64,000 nucleotides of DNA from Oceanibaculum indicum P24. GTDB taxonomy: Bacteria; Pseudomonadota; Alphaproteobacteria; Oceanibaculales; Oceanibaculaceae. Below, one piece after another: positions 14,672 through 22,952 of this stretch (positions within the stretch are counted from its first letter, which is position 1; every line of letters begins with the position of its first letter). The translations under genes were made by a program, and so were the position numbers. The stretch is taken from positions 1 to 64,000 of the forward strand of contig NZ_AMRL01000011.1 of assembly GCF_000299935.1 (NCBI RefSeq), in the 5' to 3' direction. The notes beneath the pieces are model-generated. The model ran no database searches. It was given only the letters and a program-made list of their open reading frames with translations, and was not told where the DNA came from.

Positions 14672-16554
14672 GCTGGCCTCTCGGCACTCAGGAAAATATT
14701 GACAAACTCTCTTCTGAGTTTCCGCTGATATTTCTTTCTTACACCCTTGGCTGGTGTGGCGATGACATCGTCAAGCGCCTTAAGCATTTCCTGCGCCTGG
14801 GATCGAACTGAGGCGATCTGTCGGGCCAACTGAAGCTCTTCCTGTGCCAGACTTGATGTCAGGTCGATGTTGCGGCGCTTCAGGTCGAGCTCGGTCCGCA
14901 GTACGGCCAGGCCAACAGCACGCTCTTGTGCTGTTGCCCCGACCAGTTCGAGTTCGCGCTGCGCAAGGGCGAGATCATCCCTCATGTCGACAATTCGACG
15001 CTGAGAATCGATCTCCTTGTTCAGGTCTCGGATGCTGGCAGTGAGCCCCCTCACCTGATCATGCAGTTCGGACCCTTGCGCGATATCAGCGGCGCGCGCT
15101 TTTTGCAGCGCCTCATAGCTGAGCTCTACAGCCTCAATAGACTGTCCATGGCCGGCGTAAGCCGCGCTGAGCGCGATCAAGTGATTGACCTCATCGCCAA
15201 GCGATTCGATCAATGAACGCTGCTGCTTCGTCATATCCGAAACGACAGGCAGAGCTTCCTTTGCGGCCTCGCTCAAACTACCCAGCGCCTTTTCGGCAGC
15301 AGGGCCCAGATTGGTCCAGGCGGCGATCATGGCGTTCCCAGAATCCTGCAGTTCCTTGCCTGCCTTCCGGAACGATTCGAGACCGCCGCTGAAATCGAGC
15401 TTCGCCAGCTTGCTGAGCGCTTCGATCAGCCGAACGACGTACATAACGGTGCCGGAAACGCTCTCGCGGATCGTAACCCAGATCGCGTTCATTACATTGC
15501 CGACGCGGACTGAGACGCCTCCGATCTCCTCTACATGATCGCGATATGCGACCATCAGGCCAATGACGGTCGAGATCGCCACTGCGATGAGCGTGAACGG
15601 GTTCACAGCGAGAGCGGCCGTCCAGGCGCGCGTCGCGATCGCGGCGACATCGATCGCCGTCGCCACCTTCAGAATTGCGACCGTGGCCACGCCGGCCGCA
15701 AGGCCGGCCAGGACATCTAGATTGTCTGACAGCAGGATGACCGCGCCGGCCAGAGCCGTAGTCACGCCCAGAGATGAGTCGGCGTTCTTGATGAAGTTTC
15801 CCCACGCATTGTCGAGCACGGTCAACGCCTGCCCGACGGTGACAGGCACGGTTCCGAAACGCTCCTCGATCTGATCCGCGCGGCTCAGCACGGCCCGGAA
15901 GATCGCCTCCGAGGTAAGCTTTCCCTCCTCAGCCAGGCGGCGAAGTTGCCCGACCGTCGTGCCCATGCCGGCGGCGATCTCGATAGCCAGTCCGTTCAGA
16001 TTTTCCAGCACAGATCGCAGCTCATCGCCGCGCAACGTGCCGCTGGCCAGGGCCTGACCTAGCTGAATTATGCCCGCGGACGCCTCTTGTGCGCTGGCGC
16101 CCGAGGTGATGACCGCTTTCGCGGTCAGCTCGGTAAAGCGCAGCAATTCCTGCTGTGAGGCTCCGAGTTGGTCGGACGCGCGCGCTGTGCGGGCGTAAAG
16201 CTCCGCCGTGCTCAGATAGGCAGACCGCGTTCGTTGCGCGATCTGGAAAACCTGATTCTGGACTGAAACGAGCTCTCGCTGAGAGTTGGTGACCAGCTTG
16301 AGGCGACCTTCGACCAGTTTCCAGGCATCCGCATACTCAATGATTCTCTGGATGCCCAGCGCTGCCGCTGTGCCGAGGATCAACCCCTGAATCATACGAA
16401 GAGGGCCCAGCGTGGCATTGATTTGCCGCTGCATGCCTTCGAAAGCGGTCTCAGCACGCTTGCCAGAAGCCGCCATGCGGTCAAGGTTCCGCGCGCCGGT
16501 TGCGGCCTGCGAGGAATCGACCTTGATGCCGAGAGTAGCGATATCGACTGACAT
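14668..16554 (-). CDS. Phage tail tape-measure protein (orphan tail gene)
   Basis: The 628-aa product starts at ATG 16554 (MSVDIATLGIKVDSSQA) and carries the tape-measure N-domain: LRMIQGLILGTAAALGIQRIIEYADAWKLVEGRLKL, then TRSAYLSTAELYARTARASDQLG and GIIQLGQALASGTLRGDELRSVLENL. Hydrophobic segments follow around 290-360, and a long helical/coiled C-terminal part extends from about 460. Such proteins set tail length. A longer frame to 16632 reads through a terminator-like hairpin, so I reject it. No chaperone, tube or baseplate gene accompanies it. It lies on the strand opposite the head genes. It may be a remnant, or it may act on a helper's tail. Confidence 0.88.
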   Translation of the reverse strand: MSVDIATLGIKVDSSQAATGARNLDRMAASGKRAETAFEGMQRQINATLGPLRMIQGLILGTAAALGIQRIIEYADAWKLVEGRLKLVTNSQRELVSVQNQVFQIAQRTRSAYLSTAELYARTARASDQLGASQQELLRFTELTAKAVITSGASAQEASAGIIQLGQALASGTLRGDELRSVLENLNGLAIEIAAGMGTTVGQLRRLAEEGKLTSEAIFRAVLSRADQIEERFGTVPVTVGQALTVLDNAWGNFIKNADSSLGVTTALAGAVILLSDNLDVLAGLAAGVATVAILKVATAIDVAAIATRAWTAALAVNPFTLIAVAISTVIGLMVAYRDHVEEIGGVSVRVGNVMNAIWVTIRESVSGTVMYVVRLIEALSKLAKLDFSGGLESFRKAGKELQDSGNAMIAAWTNLGPAAEKALGSLSEAAKEALPVVSDMTKQQRSLIESLGDEVNHLIALSAAYAGHGQSIEAVELSYEALQKARAADIAQGSELHDQVRGLTASIRDLNKEIDSQRRIVDMRDDLALAQRELELVGATAQERAVGLAVLRTELDLKRRNIDLTSSLAQEELQLARQIASVRSQAQEMLKALDDVIATPAKGVRKKYQRKLRREFVNIFLSAERPA

Positions 16555-16579
16555 GTCGGGGCTCGATTTCAGCGCCCGA

Positions 16580-16622
16580 CATAAAAAAAGCCGGGCGCGA
16601 TTTTCATCACGTCCCCGGCCCC
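16580..16622 (-). terminator. Terminator-like hairpin before the tape-measure gene
   Basis: On the minus strand GCCGGGG...CCCGGC (with a loop of roughly 18 bases) is followed by seven T residues. It lies 5' of the tape-measure start, so transcription coming from the integrase side would be stopped, and the tape-measure gene would need a start point within or after it. It may be what remains of a deleted upstream tail gene's end. Confidence 0.5.
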
Positions 16623-16720
16623 ACCGGCTCACGCGCTACACATGGCGACCCCGTCGCCAATAGTGCTACGTTAGACTCCGATATCCTAACGAGAATCAGC
16701 TGAAGCAACAAGCTTGGTCT

Positions 16721-16765
16721 AAAAGCCCTCAGGCTCCAATTCGCCCGACCGAAGGTGGGCTTTTT
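16721..16765 (-). terminator. Terminator downstream of the integrase
   Basis: AAAAGCCC at 16721-16728 and GGGCTTTTT at 16757-16765 are inverted copies. A tighter GCCC-N10-GGGC hairpin lies in the right half. The structure has T-runs on both strands and lies about 40 bases after the integrase stop, so it can end integrase transcription. Confidence 0.6.
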
Positions 16766-16803
16766 CGTGCGGACAGCTTGACCCTTATTTTCTGCCGCAA
16801 CCC

Positions 16804-18057
16804 CTACCCCGCTGCCCTGATCCGCGTCACCTTGCCGTCACCCGATTCGAATGCCGGCGGCTGATCGCAGAAATCTGCCCACGCCTGCATCATCCTGCGG
16901 CGCTTCTCGAATAGATCGCCGCGGCGATAGGCTGCCTCGACTTTGTCACTGATCGCATGAGCCAGCGCCATCTCGGCGACTTCCCGGGCGAACGACGTTT
17001 GTTCGGCTGCCCAGTCGCGGAAGGTGCTTCGAAAACCATGGACGGTTAGATCCTCGATATCCATCCGTCGCAGAAGCATGGCGAGGCTCATGTTGGAAAG
17101 CGGCCGGCCAGTCTTCCAGCCGGGGAACACATAGTCGCCGTTCTCTTCATCGCGGATCATCCGGGCCTTCTCAAGAACCGCCAGCGCCTGCCGCGTCAGA
17201 GGAACGCGATGCGGCCTGCCTGCCTTCATCCGCTCACCAGGGACCGTCCACACGGCATTATCGAGGTCAACTTCGGACCAGACCGCTTCCAGCGCCTCAG
17301 ATGTGCGCGCAGCAGTAAGGATAATGAATTCGAGCGCCTGGGCAGCGACAGCATCACGGGCGCGCAGATGCACCATGAAGGCCGGCAGCGCATCGTATGG
17401 CATGGCCGGATGATGACGAACGCGGCGGATTTTCGTCTTGGGCACCAGCAGTTTGTCGAGGTGTCCGCGCCATCGGGCAGGATTATCGCCTGACCGCAGG
17501 CCGCGCACCGTAGCCCAATCAAGAATGGCTTCAATGCGGCCTCGCACCCTGGATGCTGTCTCGGGCTTCTCCGTCCATATCGGCTCGAGGACGCTCAGTA
17601 CCAGCGGAAGATCAACCTCCCCCACCGCTTGATCGCCAAGGATCGGATATGCGTAAGTGTAGAGCGTATTTTTCCACTGCTGGCGATGCTTCGGGTTTCG
17701 CCAGCCCGGTTCATGCGCCGCGATATAGGCCGTAGCGCATTCCTTGAACGTCTTCATGCGCGTCTTGGCGGCTTCAGCCTCTCGCTTCTTCGCCTGCCGA
17801 TCTGCCAAAGGATCGACGCCGGTAGCCAACAGCTTCCGGACATCAGCCGCTTTTGCACGCGCCTCGGCGAGTGAGACGGTGCCGACTGCTCCCAGGCCCA
17901 TCTCCCGTGCGCGTCCTTCAAGGGTATAGCGGAAGAGCCAAGACCGTCCGCCCAACCTTGAAATCTGAAGATAGAGACCGCCTCCGTCCGCAAATCGGCC
18001 CGGCTCCTTGGTTTTCTGAACGAGCATCGCGGTCAGTCTGTTTGTTGTGCGCGCCAT
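16804..18057 (-). CDS. int: Tyrosine-type integrase, P4 family
   Basis: The 417-aa recombinase has the N-terminal DUF4102-type arm-binding domain (residues about 5-95, ADGGGLYLQI...GLGAVGTVSLAEARAKA), a SAM-like core-binding domain (about 102-190) and the catalytic domain. R251 (TAARTSEAL), K278, H340 and R343 (HGFRST), H367 and Tyr377 form the complete active set. P4-type integrases favour the 3' ends of tRNA genes, in agreement with the tRNA-Ser attachment site. The gene reads away from the nearby attR. Three TTGTGGGTAG repeats (minus strand) lie directly before its start and may mediate arm binding and autoregulation. Confidence 0.95.
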   Translation of the reverse strand: MARTTNRLTAMLVQKTKEPGRFADGGGLYLQISRLGGRSWLFRYTLEGRAREMGLGAVGTVSLAEARAKAADVRKLLATGVDPLADRQAKKREAEAAKTRMKTFKECATAYIAAHEPGWRNPKHRQQWKNTLYTYAYPILGDQAVGEVDLPLVLSVLEPIWTEKPETASRVRGRIEAILDWATVRGLRSGDNPARWRGHLDKLLVPKTKIRRVRHHPAMPYDALPAFMVHLRARDAVAAQALEFIILTAARTSEALEAVWSEVDLDNAVWTVPGERMKAGRPHRVPLTRQALAVLEKARMIRDEENGDYVFPGWKTGRPLSNMSLAMLLRRMDIEDLTVHGFRSTFRDWAAEQTSFAREVAEMALAHAISDKVEAAYRRGDLFEKRRRMMQAWADFCDQPPAFESGDGKVTRIRAAG

Positions 18058-18070
18058 CTAAGAAAAACTC

Positions 18071-18106
18071 CTACCCACAACTCTCTACCCACAAACCTAC
18101 CCACAA
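18071..18106 (-). repeat. Three direct repeats TTGTGGGTAG (candidate integrase arm sites)
   Basis: On the plus strand CTACCCACAA occurs exactly at 18071-18080, 18085-18094 and 18097-18106, just upstream of the integrase start and about 120 bases inside attR. A matching ACCCACAA occurs at 2040-2047 near attL. In addition, CGAACAGNNTCGGACA is at 18135-18150 and 2066-2081. These are plausible arm-type integrase or Xis sites. Confidence 0.55.
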
Positions 18107-18222
18107 ATGAAATTCGGATAGGGGCGAACGCGAGCGAACAGCCTCGGACAGTGTGTCTCAGAAAGTGTTGGAAAACAAAGAAAAATATAAACGGTATAGA
18201 ATTACTTCGGACCCTAATTGGT

Positions 18223-18242
18223 ATCCCACCCCATCCGCCATT
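18223..18242 (+). repeat. attR core
   Basis: Exact copy of the tRNA-Ser 3' end (1956-1975). Only the fragment from the T-arm 3' strand onward is present, so there is no second tRNA. It marks the right boundary of the element, and host sequence resumes after it. Confidence 0.93.
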
Positions 18243-18282
18243 CCTCCTATGGCTGCACATATTCCAGACTGTGACAGCCGGA

Positions 18283-19155
18283 TCAGCTGCTGTTCCGCGC
18301 GGACAGGATACGCTCCACGGCCGCGACCAAGGAGACGGTGCCGCGTCGCCGTTCCACACCGGGCTCGAACGCAACCTTCCCGCTGGCGATGCCGTCATAC
18401 ATTCCGAGAAGCGCATCGGCTGTCTCTTTGGGGATCCCCGCTTCCGCAAGCATGGCCGCGCGCTGCTCAGGCGGGACAAAGGCGGGTGTCACCGGGCGGC
18501 CGAGTGCCCTGGCGAAGGCAGCGGCTACATCGCTGGCGCTCCAGTCCTCCGGCCCGCCGAGTTCGACGATACGCTGGCCTTTCCAGTCCTCGGCGAGGAG
18601 CTGGGCAGCCGCCCGGCCGACATCGATCGTGCTGACCATCGGAATTTTCTGGGCGGGCGCCATAAAGGTCGGCAGGACGCCTTCGGTTATCACGGCTTCC
18701 GCCACCTCGCTCCAGCTCTCCACGAAATAGCCCGGCCGCAGAAACATTGTTGCCGTTGCGGCACCATCGAGCAGGGTTTCCAGCCGGTTCAGGGTCGTGA
18801 TGACCCCGGTACCGGAGGCGTGCTGCGCGCCAACCGAGGATAGCACCACGGCCCTGGGCAGTTGCATGCGCCGCGCTGCCTCGGCGAGGGCTGTACCGAT
18901 CTTTTCCGTCTGTTCATGAGGATTGCCGACAGAAGGCGGCGGATTGAGCAGAAAAGCGCCCGTTGCGCCTTCCAGCGCCGCCGCCACCTCATCTTCATTG
19001 TCCATGCGCGCGATGGCAATCTGCACGCCGGTGTCCCGCCAGGCTGCCGCCTGTTCCGCCCGGCGCAGGACGATGCGCACATCAAGGCCCCGTTCGATCA
19101 GGGCGCGCGCTGTCTCGCCTCCAGCCCTGCCATTTGCACCGAACACCACCTGCAT
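18283..19155 (-). CDS. NmrA-like NAD(P)-binding protein
   Basis: The 290-aa Rossmann protein begins MQVVFGANGRAGGETARALIERG, with the dinucleotide motif GANGRAGG at residues 6-13. It has the central VVLSSVGAQHASGTG and a FLRPGYFVESW stretch typical of NmrA/atypical SDR proteins, which are NADP sensors or quinone/isoflavone-type reductases. The canonical YxxxK pair is absent, which fits that group. It diverges from the LysR regulator starting at 19242, the common arrangement in which the regulator controls its neighbour. Substrate unknown. Confidence 0.88.
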   Translation of the reverse strand: MQVVFGANGRAGGETARALIERGLDVRIVLRRAEQAAAWRDTGVQIAIARMDNEDEVAAALEGATGAFLLNPPPSVGNPHEQTEKIGTALAEAARRMQLPRAVVLSSVGAQHASGTGVITTLNRLETLLDGAATATMFLRPGYFVESWSEVAEAVITEGVLPTFMAPAQKIPMVSTIDVGRAAAQLLAEDWKGQRIVELGGPEDWSASDVAAAFARALGRPVTPAFVPPEQRAAMLAEAGIPKETADALLGMYDGIASGKVAFEPGVERRRGTVSLVAAVERILSARNSS

Positions 19156-19210
19156 GATCCTGCTCCTTCCATGTTTCGATCCGTTCGGGGACCGTAATGG
19201 GCGGGCTTCA

Positions 19211-19225
19211 ATGCGTCTAATGCAT
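19211..19225. promoter_or_regulatory. ATGC-N7-GCAT LysR-type box
   Basis: ATGC (19211-19214) and GCAT (19222-19225) are an inverted pair separated by seven bases (total 15), fitting the T-N11-A LysR box. It lies in the divergent gap between the NmrA-like gene and the LysR gene, where such a regulator would bind. Confidence 0.5.
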
Positions 19226-19241
19226 GCTGTATATACTCATC

Positions 19242-20171
19242 ATGCACCAAGTGGATTTACGCCGGATCGATCTCAACCTGCTGGTGACGCTCGACGCCCT
19301 GCTGGAGGAGCGGAATGTCACCCGTGCCGCGACGCGCCTTGGCATGAGCCAGCCTGCGGCAAGCCGTGCGCTCGGGCGGCTCCGGGACCTGTTTTCGGAT
19401 GCCTTGCTGGTCGATGGGCCGGGAGGCTATCTGCTCAGCGCCCGCGCCACGGAATTGCGCCCTGCTTTGAGGCAGATCCTTGCCGGGGTCGGCGCGCTGC
19501 TGGAGGCCCGCCGCTTCGACCCTGCGGTGGCCTCCGGTCCCCTTCGCCTGCTGATGACCGACCTGCATGCTGCCGTGCTTGCGCCGCATCTGCTCTCCCG
19601 CCTTGCGGAGGAGGCGCCGGCTGTCGATCTCGACATTATCCCGCCCGGCCCGGCCATTGCGGCGATGCTGGAGAACGAGATGGTCGATGCGGCTGTTGGC
19701 GTCATCGAGGTGGCACCGTCAGGGATTCTGCGCCGGAAACTGTTCGAAGACCGGTTTGTCACGATCATGCGCAAGGGGCATCCGGCGGGCGAGAATAGGC
19801 TTACCCTCGATACCTATCTGACCCTCGATCACATGACGATCAACGTCACAGGTACCGGCCCCGCGCCTGTGGACGAATTGCTCTCGGCCATGGGCCGTCG
19901 CCGGCGCGTGCGCACGCGCGTGCCAAACTTCTTCGCCGCGATGGAAATCGCTGCCGGTTCCGATCTGGTGATGACTCTGCCTGAAAGTCTGGCGCGCACC
20001 GCAGCCGGCGCGGCACGCTTCATCATGCTGCCGCCGCCGGTCGAACTCGGCCCTATCGCCGTCAGCCTCCTCTGGCATGCGCGAGATCAGGATGCCCCGC
20101 GCCACATGTGGCTGAGGAGCCTGATTGTCGCTGCCGCACAAATGTCCGTAGACAAGAATAATTCAAGGTAG
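19242..20171 (+). CDS. LysR-family transcriptional regulator
   Basis: The 309-aa product starts MHQVDLRRIDLNLLVTLDALLEE. The winged HTH covers residues about 6-66 (NVTRAATRLGMSQPAASRALGRLRDLF) and the LysR substrate domain follows from about 90 (SGPLRLLMTD...). The N-terminal pattern resembles the NodD/LinR-like subgroup. An in-frame start at 19224 is possible, but ATG 19242 is usual for the family. It is divergent from the NmrA-like gene, with a LysR-type box between them, so it probably regulates that gene and itself. Confidence 0.93.
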   Translation: MHQVDLRRIDLNLLVTLDALLEERNVTRAATRLGMSQPAASRALGRLRDLFSDALLVDGPGGYLLSARATELRPALRQILAGVGALLEARRFDPAVASGPLRLLMTDLHAAVLAPHLLSRLAEEAPAVDLDIIPPGPAIAAMLENEMVDAAVGVIEVAPSGILRRKLFEDRFVTIMRKGHPAGENRLTLDTYLTLDHMTINVTGTGPAPVDELLSAMGRRRRVRTRVPNFFAAMEIAAGSDLVMTLPESLARTAAGAARFIMLPPPVELGPIAVSLLWHARDQDAPRHMWLRSLIVAAAQMSVDKNNSR

Positions 20172-20250
20172 CGTTTGCGGCGGATATTCTCTTTGTTTTC
20201 CGTGCCCTATCCATCATAATTTGCGCGCAGAATGTATATGGAGGGGTCGA

Positions 20251-20637
20251 ATGTCCTTTGAACCTGTCATCGAATTCTTCAGCCGTGTCCGTGCCAATCC
20301 CGGCCTGCAGCAGGAGCTGACGCAGCGTCTGAACGCACTTTCCGATTCAGGCCAGGCGCCGGCCGAGATGGCGCGCTTCGCCAACGAAAAGGGCATCGCC
20401 GCGACACAAGAGGCGTTTAGCCAGGCATTGTCCGCTGCTGTTCCGGTAAGGGCTGGCGACGCGGAACTGTCCGAGGCTGAGCTGGAGAGCGTTTCAGGCG
20501 GTATGCTGCCGGACTGGATGCAGGAGATGAAGGACCAGCTTCTTGCCGAGCAGATGGCCAAGGCGCTGGAACTGATGAATACCGTGACGGCGAACATTCA
20601 GCTGCAGAACAACAATATCACTAGCAATATCAGGTGA
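20251..20637 (+). CDS. Nif11-type peptide precursor (RiPP-like), orphan
   Basis: The 128-aa product starts at ATG 20251 behind GGAGGGG. It has the Nif11-like leader pattern: FFSRVRANPGLQQELTQ, a central AEMARFANEKGIAATQEAF, then ELSEAELESVSGG with the double-Gly export site at residues 83-84. Family leaders of this kind guide modification and cleavage-coupled export. The 44-residue core after GG has no Cys and few Ser/Thr. It is rich in Met, Gln and Asn and appears to be an amphipathic helix. No lanthipeptide synthetase, cyclodehydratase, radical SAM enzyme or peptidase-transporter is in the window, so the partner enzymes, if any, lie elsewhere. Confidence 0.85.
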   Translation: MSFEPVIEFFSRVRANPGLQQELTQRLNALSDSGQAPAEMARFANEKGIAATQEAFSQALSAAVPVRAGDAELSEAELESVSGGMLPDWMQEMKDQLLAEQMAKALELMNTVTANIQLQNNNITSNIR

Positions 20638-20729
20638 GTCGCCAGAGCAGTCCTTCGGGCAGTCCTGTGATGCGTTGTTTCCTGCCACGCCTCTTTTGCC
20701 CCGGCGGGCTGGCGTGCTAGATAATCGGC

Positions 20730-21692
20730 ATGACACAGACATCCCCTTCCGCTGGCGCTCCGGGTGCCGCTCCGGCCGCCCTGCCCGCCTCCATCGACGA
20801 GACCGTTTCCCTGCTCGCCAGGGGCGATTACGTCGCCGACCGCAGCCTCTCCACCGCGCTATATCTGGCGCTGAAGCTGGGCCGCCCGCTGTTCCTGGAG
20901 GGCGAGGCCGGCGTCGGCAAGACGGAGATCGCCAAGGTGCTGGCCAAGGCGCTGGGCCGCGACCTGATCCGCCTGCAATGCTATGAGGGGCTGGATGTCG
21001 GTTCCGCCGTCTATGAGTGGAACTATCTACGGCAGATGGTGGAAATCCGCGTCGCCGAGGCGGCGGGCGGGGCCGACCGCGAGACGCTGGCCAGCGACAT
21101 CTTCCAGGACCGCTTCCTGATTCGCCGTCCGCTGCTGCAGGCGCTTGAGCCGCATGCCGGCGGCGCGCCGGTGCTGCTGATCGACGAGCTGGACCGCACC
21201 GACGAGCCGTTCGAGGCCTATCTGCTGGAAGTGCTGTCCGACTTCCAGGTGACGATCCCGGAGCTGGGCACGGTTAAGGCCGAGAAGCCGCCCATCGTCA
21301 TCGTCACCTCCAACCGCACGCGCGAGATTCATGACGCGCTGAAGCGCCGCTGCTTCTATTACTGGGTGGATTACCCCAACGCCCTGCGCGAGCTGGATAT
21401 CCTGAAGGTGAAGGCGCCGGGCGCGCCGGAAGCGCTGAGCCGGCAGGTGGTCGGCTTCGTGCAGGAGCTGCGCAAGCTGGACCTGTTCAAGCAGCCGGGC
21501 GTTGCCGAGACCATCGACTGGACGCATGCGCTGGTGCAGCTCGACCAGCTGAGCCTCGACCCGGAGACGGTGAACAACACGCTGGGCGTGCTGCTGAAAT
21601 ACCAGGACGATATTGCCCGCATCCAGGGCAGCGAGGCCAACCGCATCCTGACCCAGATCAAGAGCGAGCTGGCCGCGCACGGCGCGGTCTAG
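20730..21692 (+). CDS. MoxR-type AAA+ ATPase (CoxD-like)
   Basis: The 320-aa protein has Walker A GEAGVGKT at 58-65, Walker B VLLIDELD at 148-155 and a sensor region IVIVTSNRTREIHDALKRRC. It is the MoxR class that works with a VWA partner. Its order before VWA, XdhC-like and MobA-like genes matches the coxDEF/xdh accessory sets, in which the ATPase-VWA pair helps insert or mature the molybdenum-copper or sulfurated Mo site. The Pro/Ala-rich first 20 residues are a variable tail. No enzyme subunits are encoded next to it. Confidence 0.93.
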   Translation: MTQTSPSAGAPGAAPAALPASIDETVSLLARGDYVADRSLSTALYLALKLGRPLFLEGEAGVGKTEIAKVLAKALGRDLIRLQCYEGLDVGSAVYEWNYLRQMVEIRVAEAAGGADRETLASDIFQDRFLIRRPLLQALEPHAGGAPVLLIDELDRTDEPFEAYLLEVLSDFQVTIPELGTVKAEKPPIVIVTSNRTREIHDALKRRCFYYWVDYPNALRELDILKVKAPGAPEALSRQVVGFVQELRKLDLFKQPGVAETIDWTHALVQLDQLSLDPETVNNTLGVLLKYQDDIARIQGSEANRILTQIKSELAAHGAV

Positions 21693-21701
21693 GGCCAGCC
21701 A

Positions 21702-22952
21702 ATGGACGGCGACTCCCAGAAGGACGGCCCCCAGGATGGCGGCAAGCTGGTCGCCAACATCATGCATTTCGCCCGTGCCCTGCGCATGGCGGGCCTGCCC
21801 ATCGGGCCCGGCAAGGTGCTGGACGCGATAGCGGCGGTGCGCGCGGTCGGCATGGGGCGGCGCGACGATTTCTACTGGGCGCTGCACGCCGTCTTCGTGA
21901 ACCGGCAGGACCAGCGCGACATTTTCGACCAGGCCTTCCATGTGTTCTGGCGCAACCCGCGACTGCTGGAGCGCATGATGCAGCTGGTGCTGCCGCAGCT
22001 GCAGCTCGACCAGCCGCAGCCCGATGCCGCGGAGATGAACCGCCGCCTCGCCGAGGCGCTGATGCAGGGCAATGAGGCGGTGCTGGCCGACGAGGCCGAC
22101 GAGGAGAAGCTGGAGATCGACGCGGCCTTCACCGCCTCCGACAAGGAGATGCTGCAGTCGATGGATTTCGAGAAGATGAGCGGCGACGAGGTACGGCAGG
22201 CGCAATCCATGCTGCGCCGCCTCGTCCTGCCCATCGCGGAGATGCGCACGCGGCGCTTCGCCCCCTCCTCCGCCGGCGGTGCTGTCGACCTGCGGGCCAC
22301 GCTGCGCGGTGCCCTGCGCAGCGGCGGCGATGTCATTCCGCTGGAGCTGAAGAAGCGCCGCACGCGGCCGCCGGCGCTGATCATCCTGTGCGACATTTCT
22401 GGTTCGATGAGCCGCTATTCCCGCATGCTGCTGCATTTCATGCATGCGCTGACCAACGACCGTGACCGGGTGCACACCTTCCTGTTCGGAACGCGGCTGA
22501 CCAATGTGACGCGTTACCTGCGCAAGCGCGATGTGGATGAGGCGCTGTCGAAGGTCGGCGAGGCGGTCGGTGACTGGTCTGGCGGCACGCGCATCGGTGC
22601 CTGCATCGAGGGCTTCAACCGGCTCTGGTCGCGCCGTGTGCTGGGCCAGGGGGCGGTGGTGCTGCTGATTACCGACGGGCTGGACCGCGATGCCGGCGAT
22701 GGCGTGGCAGAGGAGGTCGAGCGGCTGCGCCGATCCTGCCAGCGGCTGATCTGGTTGAACCCGCTGTTGCGCTTCGATGGTTTCGCGCCCAAATCTCTAG
22801 GGGTCCGGGCGATCCTGCCGCATGTCGACGAGTTCCGCCCGGTGCATAATCTGGAAAGCCTCGGCGCGCTGGCCGAGGCGCTCAGCAGGCCCGAGACGCG
22901 GCGGGGCGCCGGCATGGCGTCCTGGCTCCGGCGCATGGAGGAAGTGGCATGA
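21702..22952 (+). CDS. VWA-domain protein, CoxE family
   Basis: The 416-aa protein has a helical N-terminal half (NIMHFARALRMAGLPIGPGKVLDAI) and a C-terminal von Willebrand A domain with MIDAS DISGS at 231-235 and WSGGTRIG later. CoxE-like proteins pair with MoxR ATPases in metalloenzyme maturation. The start lies 10 bases after the ATPase stop. The C-terminus (FRPVHNLESLGALAEALS) is as in the family, and its stop overlaps the following XdhC-like gene, so the operon is tight. Confidence 0.92.
   Translation: MDGDSQKDGPQDGGKLVANIMHFARALRMAGLPIGPGKVLDAIAAVRAVGMGRRDDFYWALHAVFVNRQDQRDIFDQAFHVFWRNPRLLERMMQLVLPQLQLDQPQPDAAEMNRRLAEALMQGNEAVLADEADEEKLEIDAAFTASDKEMLQSMDFEKMSGDEVRQAQSMLRRLVLPIAEMRTRRFAPSSAGGAVDLRATLRGALRSGGDVIPLELKKRRTRPPALIILCDISGSMSRYSRMLLHFMHALTNDRDRVHTFLFGTRLTNVTRYLRKRDVDEALSKVGEAVGDWSGGTRIGACIEGFNRLWSRRVLGQGAVVLLITDGLDRDAGDGVAEEVERLRRSCQRLIWLNPLLRFDGFAPKSLGVRAILPHVDEFRPVHNLESLGALAEALSRPETRRGAGMASWLRRMEEVA

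Larger units (their letters stand above)
1956..18242. mobile_element. tRNA-Ser-integrated, tail-less capsid-encoding element (satellite-like or decayed prophage)
   Basis: A 20-bp direct repeat identical to the 3' end of tRNA-Ser occurs at 1956-1975 and 18223-18242. The P4-type integrase gene is next to the right copy. Between them are an AlpA/Xis-like gene, replication genes with an internal iteron array, a complete HK97-type head and packaging set, and a tape-measure gene. I find no tail tube, tail terminator, baseplate, fibre, holin or endolysin gene. Elements of about 16 kb that encode integrase, AlpA, replication and HK97 head plus terminase but no tail match the published idea of capsid-forming PICIs, which borrow helper tails. 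The tape-measure gene is unusual for that and leaves tail-module deletion from a full prophage as the rival explanation. Confidence 0.9.

Noticed and set aside
14668-16632. Longer start for the tape-measure protein at 16632
   Set aside because: It would translate through a terminator-like hairpin and add an unrelated basic peptide before MSVDIATLGIKV, which is the normal start.
18223-18242. Second tRNA-Ser gene
   Set aside because: Only the 3' terminal 20 bases are present, with no anticodon or D arm. It is the attR core.
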